From Allochromatium humboldtianum (lineage in GTDB: Bacteria > Pseudomonadota > Gammaproteobacteria > Chromatiales > Chromatiaceae): 42,296 nt of DNA. Positions 31,580 to 40,530 of this stretch are shown one piece after another. The stretch lies in the NCBI RefSeq assembly GCF_013385175.1, contig NZ_JABZEO010000022.1, positions 1 through 42,296 of the forward strand, written 5' to 3'. Numbering within the stretch: the first letter of the stretch is position 1; the number at the start of each line of letters is the position of its first letter. The position numbers and the translations under genes are program-made. Under the pieces are notes generated by a model. That model was not told the DNA's origin. It worked only from the letters and a program-made list of their open reading frames with translations, and did not search any database.

Positions 31580-32788
31580 ATGTCTCACTCGCCCACACCG
31601 GCCATCAACCAATTTAAGCTACTGCTGTTACCGACCAGTACGCACAAGGATATAGAGTTTCGGCAGAGATTACAGTGGCTCGACCGACTAGCATCACGCA
31701 TTGCCAAGACTAAAGGCGATCTGTTTGAGTTCGATTCAAATCGAAAAAAAACAAGATTTGATGATCCGTCCCGTTATGTCCGAGTTCGTCGCCTTGGCCA
31801 TGATCTGTATCAGCAAATCCAACAGCACTTCAGCAATAAAGAGTTTATCTGCGAGTATCTGGATATTTATCGCATCAGTCCGATTGTCAGCGCATTTTTG
31901 GAAACCCTAGATCAGGACTCAGGGACGGCGCATATCTGCTTTCAGCTTTCAAAAATTGCGCCAAAAAACCCATTAGAAGACAAGTATCCTTTCACGCTTT
32001 CAGCGTTTTTGTATCCCACAAAATCGGCAAAAATTTCTGTTCAGACTCCCATAACTGATCAGGAAACGTGTGAAGCAAAAGTTACTGAGAAAAACACAAT
32101 CCAAACACTCAACCCAGGTCAAAATCAGGCACTCGCCTGTCAGTATCTTAATACTCTAGTCGATACACTTCGCGATACTTTTAATAACACTGAATGCAAG
32201 TCAAGCCTGAAAAATTTCAGGCGTCTTTCAAACAAAAATTATGCCGGACTAATCGAACTGATCAATGGCCTCCGCAACCACTATCAAGACATCGCGGCCA
32301 TCTATGTTCGATTTGAGTATGAGCTGACCGATGACTGCAATAAGCGGGATATGTATGCTGATCGCCAGACATTGGTTTCTCTCAAAGGTCCGTTAAGAAC
32401 CATGAGTGTTGGCTATGCTTTGAAAATCGAGCATTTTAGTAATGGACCTATCTTGCATGGAATACTATTTTATCGCGCTTCTGATACCAACCGATTAGCC
32501 GATGATGTGTTCAGCATCTACAAGTATTGGTATGAAGAAGCTACTTCAAAATGGGGTAAGTATCCAAACCAAAAAACGATGAATCGTCGCTATATTTTGG
32601 CCCAACACCGGACTCCTTTACCGATCGAGATTCAGTCAATGGCGACTATGATCACGAAATTTGATTATTATGCACAATCCAAAGGAAAAGGTCGAACCTT
32701 CACAAAAAGTACGCTCCCTCGAACCGTCAAGCGCCAAACATCCGCTCGGTCGAAGTCAAAATCTTCAGTGAAGGTAGGCGATCAGTAG
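31580..32788 (+). CDS. Gp2/YagK-YfjJ-like protein, copy C (divergent)
   Basis: 402 residues. The C-terminal half (IYVRFEYELTDD ... VGYALKIEHFSNGPILHGIL) keeps the family layout: strand, KIEH, then the HxH position, which here reads ILHGIL with one histidine. It is more AT-rich than copies A and B, and about 80 residues of insertion lie in the middle. The C-terminus is very basic (TVKRQTSARSKSKSSVK), consistent with DNA binding. Assignment to the family rests on the conserved layout and the neighbours, so it is tentative. Confidence 0.6.
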   Translation: MSHSPTPAINQFKLLLLPTSTHKDIEFRQRLQWLDRLASRIAKTKGDLFEFDSNRKKTRFDDPSRYVRVRRLGHDLYQQIQQHFSNKEFICEYLDIYRISPIVSAFLETLDQDSGTAHICFQLSKIAPKNPLEDKYPFTLSAFLYPTKSAKISVQTPITDQETCEAKVTEKNTIQTLNPGQNQALACQYLNTLVDTLRDTFNNTECKSSLKNFRRLSNKNYAGLIELINGLRNHYQDIAAIYVRFEYELTDDCNKRDMYADRQTLVSLKGPLRTMSVGYALKIEHFSNGPILHGILFYRASDTNRLADDVFSIYKYWYEEATSKWGKYPNQKTMNRRYILAQHRTPLPIEIQSMATMITKFDYYAQSKGKGRTFTKSTLPRTVKRQTSARSKSKSSVKVGDQ

Positions 32789-32876
32789 CGAGGTGACGAA
32801 GACTTGATTCGCGAGCTACACTGTACTCTGTCAAAATTCGGCCCTACCCGATTCCTGATAAGCACTGAGTATTCAC

Positions 32877-33407
32877 ATGCGAAACAACTTAATGAGTAAC
32901 GCCATTGAAAGTCAGTTAGACTCTATTTTTCGCACGCAGCTACATTCTTTTTTTCAAAATTGTTCTAGAGATCAGTGGAAAGCAATTATTCTCAATACCT
33001 TGTGCAACGTTGGCCAGCAGTTTGGTTTTCAGGTATTTTCATCAAAAAACCTTTGTCCACAAGCGGACTGTGACGCTTGGATCTACGATCAGCATTGGCG
33101 TTTAGTTAATCAATATAATCCACTCGTTCGTTTGCCGCTTGTCATGCAAATAGAAACTATTCAGGATGAGAACGTGCTTCTTCAGGAAAGAATCACGCAG
33201 TCGGTTCTGAAACTGGCACAATCAAGAGCGGATGTTCGCTTGCTTGTGTTAGAATGCAGCAACGCAGAGAAAACCATGCATTATATATACAATATTTTAG
33301 AGCAGTTTGAAAACTCTCAGGCTGGTGATCGATATGTATTTGCTTTGTGGGATTTTGACATTCCATGGAATTCAAACTCGATGCAAGTTCTTTTTCATCA
33401 TAAATAA
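32877..33407 (+). CDS. Putative PD-(D/E)XK-like protein, tandem copy 1
   Basis: 176 residues. After an N-terminal helical part comes AWIYDQHW (Asp71) and VRLPLVMQIE (Glu93), then LKLAQSRADVRLLVLE. This order, a D before a strand with E-x-E/K-like residues and a helix, recalls restriction-endonuclease-like folds seen in small plasmid proteins. The usual lysine is not evident, so activity is doubtful. A paralogue follows 44 bases later. No clear ribosome binding site; codon six is an alternative ATG. Confidence 0.45.
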   Translation: MRNNLMSNAIESQLDSIFRTQLHSFFQNCSRDQWKAIILNTLCNVGQQFGFQVFSSKNLCPQADCDAWIYDQHWRLVNQYNPLVRLPLVMQIETIQDENVLLQERITQSVLKLAQSRADVRLLVLECSNAEKTMHYIYNILEQFENSQAGDRYVFALWDFDIPWNSNSMQVLFHHK

Positions 33408-33451
33408 ATCGCGCGCCGTATTCGTAAGCAAGCTAATATAAAAACCAAGGT

Positions 33452-33997
33452 ATGTATATGCGACATGCACCAAAGATTGAAGATATTCAAAAAAAAGTCT
33501 ATAATTTTTTTACCAATGATTTTGGTAGATACATAAATAGTAAAGGCATCCAAAGCAGATCTGAAGTAAAGCGTTATATTTTAGAGACGATTGGATCTTA
33601 TGCGCATGAATTCGGCTATAAGGTGTATGCTGAAAAAGCAACATGCTTTTACGCGCATGAGGAGAAATGGATTTATGATCTGCATTGGCGTGTAGACAGT
33701 GAATTCAGTCGACTTGTTCGATTGCCGTTAGTGATGGAGGTCGTTAGTGATGAGGAACATTATGGGCGTGATCAAAGAATTACTGATTCTTTCTTAAAAC
33801 TGATGCAATCAAAAGCGGATATTCGTTTGATGGCATTTGAATTTGAGTATCCAGAACTAGAAAACATGCAACAATATTTAATCAATCTTATAGAGCAGTT
33901 TGAAGGCACGCAACCCGGAGATTGCTATTGGATTGTAGGTTGGGAGAATGTTCCTATCAGCGTTAATGGACTCAAGTTTGAAAATTACCGCGCCTAA
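33452..33997 (+). CDS. Putative PD-(D/E)XK-like protein, tandem copy 2
   Basis: 181 residues, clearly homologous to 32877-33407 (WIYDLHWR with Asp76, VRLPLVMEVV with Glu96, LKLMQSKADIRLM, LIEQFEGTQPGD). Copy 1 has MQIE where this one has MEVV, so the putative acidic residues differ between copies. It may form a heterodimer with copy 1. Function unknown; a nuclease-like or immunity protein are both possible. Confidence 0.5.
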   Translation: MYMRHAPKIEDIQKKVYNFFTNDFGRYINSKGIQSRSEVKRYILETIGSYAHEFGYKVYAEKATCFYAHEEKWIYDLHWRVDSEFSRLVRLPLVMEVVSDEEHYGRDQRITDSFLKLMQSKADIRLMAFEFEYPELENMQQYLINLIEQFEGTQPGDCYWIVGWENVPISVNGLKFENYRA

Positions 33998-34336
33998 AAT
34001 GATAGCTTAAATTTTAATCGTCGCCGCCTAGAGCCTCGTCACCGAGGTTCCAGGTGGGGTGGTGGATACCGGCTCTCGCATGGTTGTCAACACTCTCCAT
34101 ATCTACTCCGTGACTCAATAGGCAATGGAGAACGGATCAATGTTTGTGGATTCGGCAGCTTTCCTCTGCATTACCGACCTCCCAGTAAGCGGGTCAGTAC
34201 CACAGGCAGATTCCTATTCTAGGATCAAACACAGCACCATAAAAATTACAAGATCAGATCGCCTTCAGGTGCGTTTGAAAAAATTTCAGGGATCTGATCT
34301 CTGCAAAAAAAGTAAACCCTATATTGCAGTCGTTGG
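33998..34336. other. Spacer between nuclease-like and H-NS-like genes
   Basis: 340 bases without a convincing gene. A short hairpin CCTCG/CGAGG (34034-34047) lies beyond copy 2. A 71-codon frame from 34125 has no ribosome binding site and unlikely composition. Confidence 0.4.
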
Positions 34337-34807
34337 CTAATCAACTACCTTGTCAACTAACAGCGAGTTTGGATCTGGATGATTGCGGATTGAATCATCT
34401 ATAGGCCCTCTTCCCGACCAGGATTTCTTGGTTTCAGGGTTAAAATACTTCTTTCCTTCAGGGGGCTGTGGAAATTTAGGCTTTTTCTCTTTTGTGGCCT
34501 GTGATGTTTTTTTGTTTGTGTCTTGTGATATTTTTTTGATTTTTTCTGGATATTTTTTAGCAATGGCAATATCAGAAATATCGATATCATAGGTATCCAT
34601 GCATTTTAAAATAGCATTTAATACTTTCTGTCGAGAGTCTAGCTTGGTTTTTTTAACTTTCTCAAGGTATGCTTTTTTCTGCTGTTCAAGCGCTTTTTCT
34701 TTTTCTTCAATATCTTGCTTTTCTTTCAAAAAATCTTCATTTTCAGTAGGTTCCTCTTGCATTTTTTTCAGAAGGTCTTCAGCAGGATCACTTTTAACGT
34801 GAATCAT
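34337..34807 (-). CDS. H-NS-like nucleoid protein
   Basis: 156 residues from the ATG at 34807 (a TTG four codons earlier is possible). The N-terminal half is a Glu/Lys coiled coil suited to dimerisation. After a central helical part and a Lys-rich linker, the C-terminal end reads YFNPETKKSWSGRG, the H-NS family DNA-binding motif (usually Y-R-N-P-E-T...TWSGRG). H-NS proteins silence AT-rich DNA; plasmid copies lower the fitness cost of carriage. The residues after SGRG (PIDDS) differ from the common RxPxW, so its DNA preference may be altered. Longer than E. coli H-NS (137). Confidence 0.82.
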   Translation of the reverse strand: MIHVKSDPAEDLLKKMQEEPTENEDFLKEKQDIEEKEKALEQQKKAYLEKVKKTKLDSRQKVLNAILKCMDTYDIDISDIAIAKKYPEKIKKISQDTNKKTSQATKEKKPKFPQPPEGKKYFNPETKKSWSGRGPIDDSIRNHPDPNSLLVDKVVD

Positions 34808-35099
34808 ATTTGCGCTCAATGTTTGGTTGTTTATTTTTAGGACGTTAAGCGGTCGAGAAGAAAACTATCTACCATAAAAAATGATACTTGACAAGAGCAC
34901 TCTGTAAACCACATCCAAACGTTTCCAGCCGCATGTCCCGTCGACCAAACACACGCTTGAAACCCTTTGCCCCAAGAACTGAGCGAAGTCTCGTCGAGTT
35001 TGAGATCAATATCCGCCGCCCACAGGTTACGGGAAACCTATGGACAAACCCAAACATATCCGGTATCGAACCAGATCCGACGACCTTACCGACGATGGC

Positions 35100-38000
35100 T
35101 TACGGTACGGCTGGCGCGCTTTCAGTCTGTTCCCGTAGCGCCTCATAAAGCTGTGCCGGTCCAAGCAGGATGTCCTGCAACCCCCGGCGTACCTTCTCGG
35201 AATCCAGTGCCTGTTTGCTCATGGTCGTGTGGGCGGCAAAAGCATCGATGATGGCATTGAGCAGTTCGTTCGACAGATCGGGTGAGTTGGCGAACTGTTC
35301 CTTGGTGTTGTTGGACGCCTGTTGGATCAGGGTCTTGGATTCCAGCAGCTTGCCCTTGATGACATGGTTGACGTAGACCAGTTGGTCATCGTCAGTCAGT
35401 TCGCCTTCAAACAGGTCATTGACTTTGGCGATGATCTCTCTGAGTCGGGCTTTTTCCTTGTCCTGTACCGTGCCGGTGCCACTCTCGCCGGGCGGGGTGA
35501 GCGTGCTCGTTTTGCCCGCTTGCAGGACGAGGGAACGCTGACCCTGGCGTTTCAGGGTGTGATGGGTGAGCACGATCTTGGACAGGTCGATGGCGTCGCG
35601 TTCGCGTCCGAACTCCAGGAGCGGCAGGAGCCGACGGTAGAAGATGAACCGCTTTTCGATGGCGGTGTTGCCATAGTCGAAGATTTGCGAGAGGAAGGCA
35701 TAGACGCGCTGGAATGTGCCCAGGTCTTTCTTGAACAGTCGCAGGGCATTCAAGGCGTCTTGCGCCTCTTTGATCGCCGCTGTGTCGTCCTTGGCCTTGG
35801 CGATCTTGAGCCGGTTCTGGGCTGCCTTGTATTGCTGCAACAGCCTGGAGGCCACCGGTTCCAGCGCTGCCGTCAGGTCGCTGTGCTTGGCTTTGGGGTT
35901 GAACTCGACCTCGACTACGCGGTTGACCTCGAAGTCGTCATAGAACCCTGCCGCGTCCAGCTTACTGCGCAGGTTGAAGATCAGGTTGGGATCGGTCACG
36001 CCGGAGAGTTCGGCGGTTTCGTAGTACGCCTTGAAGGCGTCAAGGATGTCCTCGGGATCGTTGACGAAGTCCACCACATAAGTGGTGTCCTTGTTCGGAT
36101 AGGCACGGTTGAGGCGGGAGAGCGTTTGCACCGCCGCGATGCCGGCGAGCCGCTTGTCGACATACATCCCGCACAACAGCGGCTGATCGAAACCGGTCTG
36201 GAATTTGTTGGCGACCAGCAGGATCTGATAGTCGTCAGTATCGAAGGCGTCACGAATCCCCCGCCCTTTCAGGTTGGGGTTCATGGTCTGACTGGTTTCG
36301 CTGAAGGGATCGGGGCCGGACTCGGGATCGCTGACTTCACCGGAAAAGGCGACCAGGGTACCGATCGGGTAGCCCTGCTCCTGGATGTAGTGGTCAATGG
36401 CGAGCCGCCAGCGCACGGCTTCCAGACGACTGCCGACCACGACCATCGCCTTGGCGCGTCCATTCAGCAGCGGGGCGACGTTCTCGCGGAAATGCTCCAC
36501 GACCACCTGCACTTTCTGGCTGATGTTGTAGGGGTGTAGCCGCACCCAGCGCAGGATGCCCTTGAGGGCTTCGTCGCGCACCATCTCCTGCTCATCCCAT
36601 TCGCGCCCCATGGTTGCCAAGCGGAACGCCAGCTTGTAAGGGGTGTAGTTCTTGAGCACATCGAGGATGAAGCCTTCCTCGATGGCTTGACGCATCGAAT
36701 AGACATGGAAGGGCGCAGGCAGATTATCCGGTCCGGCAGGTCGGTTCGGATCGGGGCGACGACCGAAGAGTTGCAGCGTTTTGGCCTTGGGTGTGGCGGT
36801 GAAGGCGACATAGGTGATGCCCGTTTCGGCGGCCCGTGTCGTCATTTGCGCGGCCAGCAGGTCTTCGGTGCTGATCTCGCCGCCATCGGTCAACGCCTGC
36901 CATTCGTCCGCTGACAGCACGGCTTTGAGCTTCGCCGCCGCTTCGCCAGTCTGTGAGGAATGCGCTTCATCGGCGATCACGGCAAAGCGTTTGCCCTGGG
37001 TAGCGGCCAGTTCACGCACGGCCTTCAGCGCAAAGGGAAAGGTCTGGATGGTACAGACCACGATCTTCTTGCCACCGGACAGGGCTTCGGCCAGTTCGCG
37101 GCTCTTGCTGCCGCCCTCGCCTGTGATGGTGGCCACCACCCCAGCGGTACGCTCGAAATCGAAGATGGCGTCCTGTAACTGGCTGTCCAGTACGGTGCGA
37201 TCCGAGACCACCAGCACGCTATCGAACAGCTTGTGATGGTGTTCGTCGTGCAGATCGGCCAGGAAATGTGCGGCCCAGGCGATGGAGTTGGTCTTGCCCG
37301 AGCCGGCAGAGTGCTGGATCAGATATTTGCCGCCCGGCCCTTCGATCAGCACCGTGACCAGGAGCTTGCGCGTACCGTCGAGTTGGTGGAAACGCGGGAA
37401 GATGAGTGTTTTGATCTGTTTCTTGCTGTCCTTCTGGGCGACCAGATAGCGTCCGAGAATCTCCAGCCAGGTGTCCCGCGCCCAGATGTCTTCCCAGAGA
37501 TAGGCGGTACGGTGTCCGCCGTGTTCACAGGGAGGATTGCCTGCCGCTCCGTGATCGCCCCGGTTGAAGGGCAGAAAGCGGGTGGCCGGACCTTCAAGGT
37601 GCGTGGTCATCCGGACTTCGCGTTGACTGACGGCGAAATGGACCAAGGCTCCATTCGGGAACGACAACAGGGGTTCGGCGTTTCCCTGTCCCTTGGGGCA
37701 GGGATGGCGGTCGAAGCGGTACTGATCGACGGCATCCTCGACCGATTGGGTGAAGTCGGTTTTCAGTTCCGCCGTGGCGACCGGAATCCCGTTGAGGAAC
37801 AGGCCGAGATCGAGAGCGTTTTCGTTATGGAGTGAATAGCGTAACTGGCGAATCACGCGCAGCCGGTTAGCGGCATAGCGGGTGAGCAGATCAGGATTCA
37901 TCGCCAGGGCGGGTTTGAATTGGGCTAGGGTGAGGGGATGGCGCAGGCCGAGCAGCTCGATACCGTGGCGCAGTACGTCGAGGGTGCCGCGTTGATTGAT

Positions 38001-38231
38001 GGAATCCCGTAGTCGTCCGAGCAGCACCTCGGCGGCTTGTGGGCCGTGATTCTTCTCCAAGGTGGCCCAGGCGTTGGGTTGAGTGTCCTGCACCCAGGCC
38101 AGGACATCCGCTGGAAACAGTGCCCGTGCCCGGTCATAGTGGACAGCATCGCCGTCGGCATAGAACCAGCCCTGAGCGGCGAGGGCGTCGCAGATGTCGG
38201 TCTCGAAGTTCACTTCCCGGTGCAGGCTCAT
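35100..38231 (-). CDS. hsdR: Type I restriction enzyme R subunit
   Basis: 1043 residues, full length for HsdR. The N-terminal nuclease motif is visible: LDLGLFLNG with the acidic residue, then TAELKTDF (about 152-159, E-x-K). The helicase follows with Walker A HSAGSGKTNS (about 305-314), DEAH (about 424), and TATPK further on. It translocates DNA when bound to HsdM2HsdS and cuts unmodified DNA far from the site. Its start overlaps the stop of a VapC-type toxin gene by ATGA. Confidence 0.96.
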   Translation of the reverse strand: MSLHREVNFETDICDALAAQGWFYADGDAVHYDRARALFPADVLAWVQDTQPNAWATLEKNHGPQAAEVLLGRLRDSINQRGTLDVLRHGIELLGLRHPLTLAQFKPALAMNPDLLTRYAANRLRVIRQLRYSLHNENALDLGLFLNGIPVATAELKTDFTQSVEDAVDQYRFDRHPCPKGQGNAEPLLSFPNGALVHFAVSQREVRMTTHLEGPATRFLPFNRGDHGAAGNPPCEHGGHRTAYLWEDIWARDTWLEILGRYLVAQKDSKKQIKTLIFPRFHQLDGTRKLLVTVLIEGPGGKYLIQHSAGSGKTNSIAWAAHFLADLHDEHHHKLFDSVLVVSDRTVLDSQLQDAIFDFERTAGVVATITGEGGSKSRELAEALSGGKKIVVCTIQTFPFALKAVRELAATQGKRFAVIADEAHSSQTGEAAAKLKAVLSADEWQALTDGGEISTEDLLAAQMTTRAAETGITYVAFTATPKAKTLQLFGRRPDPNRPAGPDNLPAPFHVYSMRQAIEEGFILDVLKNYTPYKLAFRLATMGREWDEQEMVRDEALKGILRWVRLHPYNISQKVQVVVEHFRENVAPLLNGRAKAMVVVGSRLEAVRWRLAIDHYIQEQGYPIGTLVAFSGEVSDPESGPDPFSETSQTMNPNLKGRGIRDAFDTDDYQILLVANKFQTGFDQPLLCGMYVDKRLAGIAAVQTLSRLNRAYPNKDTTYVVDFVNDPEDILDAFKAYYETAELSGVTDPNLIFNLRSKLDAAGFYDDFEVNRVVEVEFNPKAKHSDLTAALEPVASRLLQQYKAAQNRLKIAKAKDDTAAIKEAQDALNALRLFKKDLGTFQRVYAFLSQIFDYGNTAIEKRFIFYRRLLPLLEFGRERDAIDLSKIVLTHHTLKRQGQRSLVLQAGKTSTLTPPGESGTGTVQDKEKARLREIIAKVNDLFEGELTDDDQLVYVNHVIKGKLLESKTLIQQASNNTKEQFANSPDLSNELLNAIIDAFAAHTTMSKQALDSEKVRRGLQDILLGPAQLYEALREQTESAPAVP

Positions 38232-38632
38232 TTGTAAGGTAGACGCTCTTCCAGAAGCCCCGGCAGTTTCTCGAACTCGGGGTCTTTGTGAACCAGAGTC
38301 GCATTGAGTTCCAGTGCGGCAGCGGCTATCCAGGCATCGGCCAGGGACAGCGGATGCGTGGCCTTGACCATCGCTGCACGCTCCAGAAGCGGCGGGGATT
38401 CATGAATCCACTGTATCGGCAAGGCTAGGCAATCGGCATAGGCTTCGCGTCCCGCCGCTTCGCCTTCATCCTTCCAGACGCGATAGAACACTTCCATCAG
38501 CGACATAAAGCAGCCGTAACAGGTCACGGTACCTTGATCGGTCGCTTGCAAGAGCTGGCTGACGCGATCAGCGCCGGGTTCATCGTCGCGCAAGGCCAGC
38601 AAGGCGGAGGTATCGAGTAGAAAATGGCTCAT
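38228..38632 (-). CDS. VapC-like PIN toxin inside the type I R-M operon
   Basis: 134 residues of PIN domain: D7 in FLLDTSALLAL, E47, D99 in SLADAWIAAAALEL and D117. Coupled by ATGA overlaps both to its antitoxin upstream and to hsdR downstream, so it is read as part of the restriction operon. Predicted RNase toxin. The arrangement links plasmid addiction to restriction. Confidence 0.9.
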   Translation of the reverse strand: MSHFLLDTSALLALRDDEPGADRVSQLLQATDQGTVTCYGCFMSLMEVFYRVWKDEGEAAGREAYADCLALPIQWIHESPPLLERAAMVKATHPLSLADAWIAAAALELNATLVHKDPEFEKLPGLLEERLPYK

Positions 38633-38892
38633 GCTTCCTGCTCACGGTCGGACTGACGATCCTGTAACAAGCGTGCGACCGCGCCGCCTTTCCCCTTCCC
38701 ACGAAAAGCGGTGATTGCTGCCGTCGTGCGCTCCAGCGGCTTATCTTGCCCTTCTCCGGCAAGTGCGACCGTGGCAACCTCTGGGGCAGCGTCGAGGGCG
38801 ATGAAAATCACCTCGGTGGGACGATGGCGCAGTTCCGCTGGAACCGGAATGAAGTCTTGCGGATCGTCGATCATCTGGCGGATGGCAAACAT
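38629..38892 (-). CDS. VapB-like antitoxin inside the type I R-M operon
   Basis: 87 residues. FIPVPAELRHRPTEVIFIALD (residues 14 on) matches the antitoxin at 1712-1954, here paired with a PIN toxin of a different subgroup. The second half is basic and probably disordered before binding. It starts ten bases after the hsdS stop. Confidence 0.82.
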   Translation of the reverse strand: MFAIRQMIDDPQDFIPVPAELRHRPTEVIFIALDAAPEVATVALAGEGQDKPLERTTAAITAFRGKGKGGAVARLLQDRQSDREQEA

Positions 38893-38902
38893 GCGGTGGC
38901 TC

Positions 38903-40255
38903 CTAATGCGTGGAATCCGAAGTGAATCCGCGCACGTCGATCTTGCCGGTGACAGCAGCGGAAATCAGGGCGGTGCGGCGTTCTTGCAGGAGGGTGATGG
39001 CGGTTTGGGCTTCGGCGGTCAGGGCGTCGATCTTGGCAGTTTCGTGGTCGATGAAGGCGGCGATGATAGACTGCTCTTCGGTATCTGGTAGTGTCATCAC
39101 GAGATTGGCAACATCATCGAGACTCAACTGTATTTTTGTGCCGCCGTATCCTTGAGTTTCCAGATAAGTCTTACCTATAAAAGATAGAGTCACATAGGCC
39201 GCCCAAGCGGGCAACAAATGCTGCTGATCAAGTCTAGCCAATGCTACGTGTTGACTGACATACGCCGGTTCCAATTCTTCCGGAACTACTGCGACCGATC
39301 CGAGATAAGCCGTAATCGAGAATAGGACATCACCGGACTGAACTTTTGTACGCTCACCTTCAGCGCCTTCTGGTACCGTTACCCTTTGAATATCTGACAA
39401 GTCTATCTGAATGCTGTCTCGTGTCAGATTGCTAATGCGGATAAATAATGCCCCCTCATCTGAATAGTGCTCGGCCCATCCCCTCGATCCGCTTGTCAAG
39501 AAAATCAGGTGGCGTTTGAATGGCATAACTTCCCAATGCGCTGGCACTTCCCCCAACCATTCGATGCCGGAATCCTTCATCGGTGCATCGGGGTTCAGAC
39601 CCTTGGTGACGGCGTGGGAGATGACCGCCTGACGCTTTTCCTTCAGCAGTTCGATGAGCCGTTGCTGTTCGGCAATCAGCGCGTCGATCTTGGCGGTTTC
39701 GCGGTCGAGGAAGGTAGCGATGGTGTTCTGTTCTTCGATTGGCGGAACGGGTAACTCCATCGAGGTCCAGGCATCCATGCGCAATGCTTTTGTTCCGTGT
39801 GCCGCTTCGTCGATTCTCCGCACAGACTCTTCAGAAGAGCCTTGCAGAAGTCGTGCTAAAAATCGTGCGTCCAATCCCTCTCTGCATTCTAGAGCTTTCA
39901 GGTCTTGGTTAATGGCCATCGGTTTTTCCACAAAACAAACCGGGAATGTTCTGGCCAATATCATGCCACGTACTACAATCAAGACCGACCCAGTCGGGAT
40001 AAGCTCAGCCACACCAGATTGAATGGCATACTCTGTGATGTGATCAATAGTATCAGAAAGAATCTCAGCCTTTATATCTTTGGCCGAAGCCCACGGAACT
40101 TCACCATTCCAATAATCCATGTTTTCCTTACTTGGCGTTCCTCCACTCCGAAATGCAACGAGATACTTGAGTGGCCTGACTTCCCAATGCTCCGGCACTT
40201 CCCCCAGCCATTCCACCCCGCTGTCCTTGTAGCGTTCGTAGCGCGGAAAGCTCAT
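38903..40255 (-). CDS. hsdS: Type I specificity subunit S
   Basis: 450 residues with the two-fold architecture of HsdS: two half-repeats, each starting with an SG-x-EWLGEVP-x-HWEV segment (about residues 12-26 and 228-242) and each with a target recognition domain followed by a conserved helix (TIATFLDRETAKIDALI; IIAAFIDHETAKIDAL). Each TRD reads one half of a split DNA site. The start overlaps the preceding small gene by ATGA. Confidence 0.95.
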   Translation of the reverse strand: MSFPRYERYKDSGVEWLGEVPEHWEVRPLKYLVAFRSGGTPSKENMDYWNGEVPWASAKDIKAEILSDTIDHITEYAIQSGVAELIPTGSVLIVVRGMILARTFPVCFVEKPMAINQDLKALECREGLDARFLARLLQGSSEESVRRIDEAAHGTKALRMDAWTSMELPVPPIEEQNTIATFLDRETAKIDALIAEQQRLIELLKEKRQAVISHAVTKGLNPDAPMKDSGIEWLGEVPAHWEVMPFKRHLIFLTSGSRGWAEHYSDEGALFIRISNLTRDSIQIDLSDIQRVTVPEGAEGERTKVQSGDVLFSITAYLGSVAVVPEELEPAYVSQHVALARLDQQHLLPAWAAYVTLSFIGKTYLETQGYGGTKIQLSLDDVANLVMTLPDTEEQSIIAAFIDHETAKIDALTAEAQTAITLLQERRTALISAAVTGKIDVRGFTSDSTH

Positions 40256-40515
40256 TCGCTGACAGCCTCTGAAAAAGGATTGAGTAGCGTGACGCCGCTG
40301 CGTTCAACGTCCCACCGCCCAAAATCACGCGGACGTTCCAGATCCGCCGCTGTCAGTCCCTCGGTCACGCTGGAAAACAGGTCTTTCAAGTCCGTCTCGG
40401 ATGGGCTGGGCGGTTCCCACAACAGCAGTACGCGCATCCGCACGCCGTTTGGTGCCGTATCCGGTAACTGAATCCGATGGTTTTCCGAGACGGCTTCAAA
40501 TTCGATGGCTTGCAT
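40252..40515 (-). CDS. Orphan antitoxin-like protein between hsdM and hsdS
   Basis: 87 residues. MQAIEFEAVSENHRIQLPD with RMRVLLLWE is the pattern of short AbrB/VapB-type antitoxins, and a 45-residue tail follows. No toxin gene adjoins it. It overlaps the hsdS start by ATGA and follows hsdM by 15 bases. It may be an old TA remnant or a regulator of the operon. Confidence 0.6.
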   Translation of the reverse strand: MQAIEFEAVSENHRIQLPDTAPNGVRMRVLLLWEPPSPSETDLKDLFSSVTEGLTAADLERPRDFGRWDVERSGVTLLNPFSEAVSE

Positions 40516-40530
40516 GGTCGTTTCCTCGCT

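Noticed and set aside
34125-34340. 71-codon plus-strand frame
   Set aside because: No ribosome binding site and unlikely composition.
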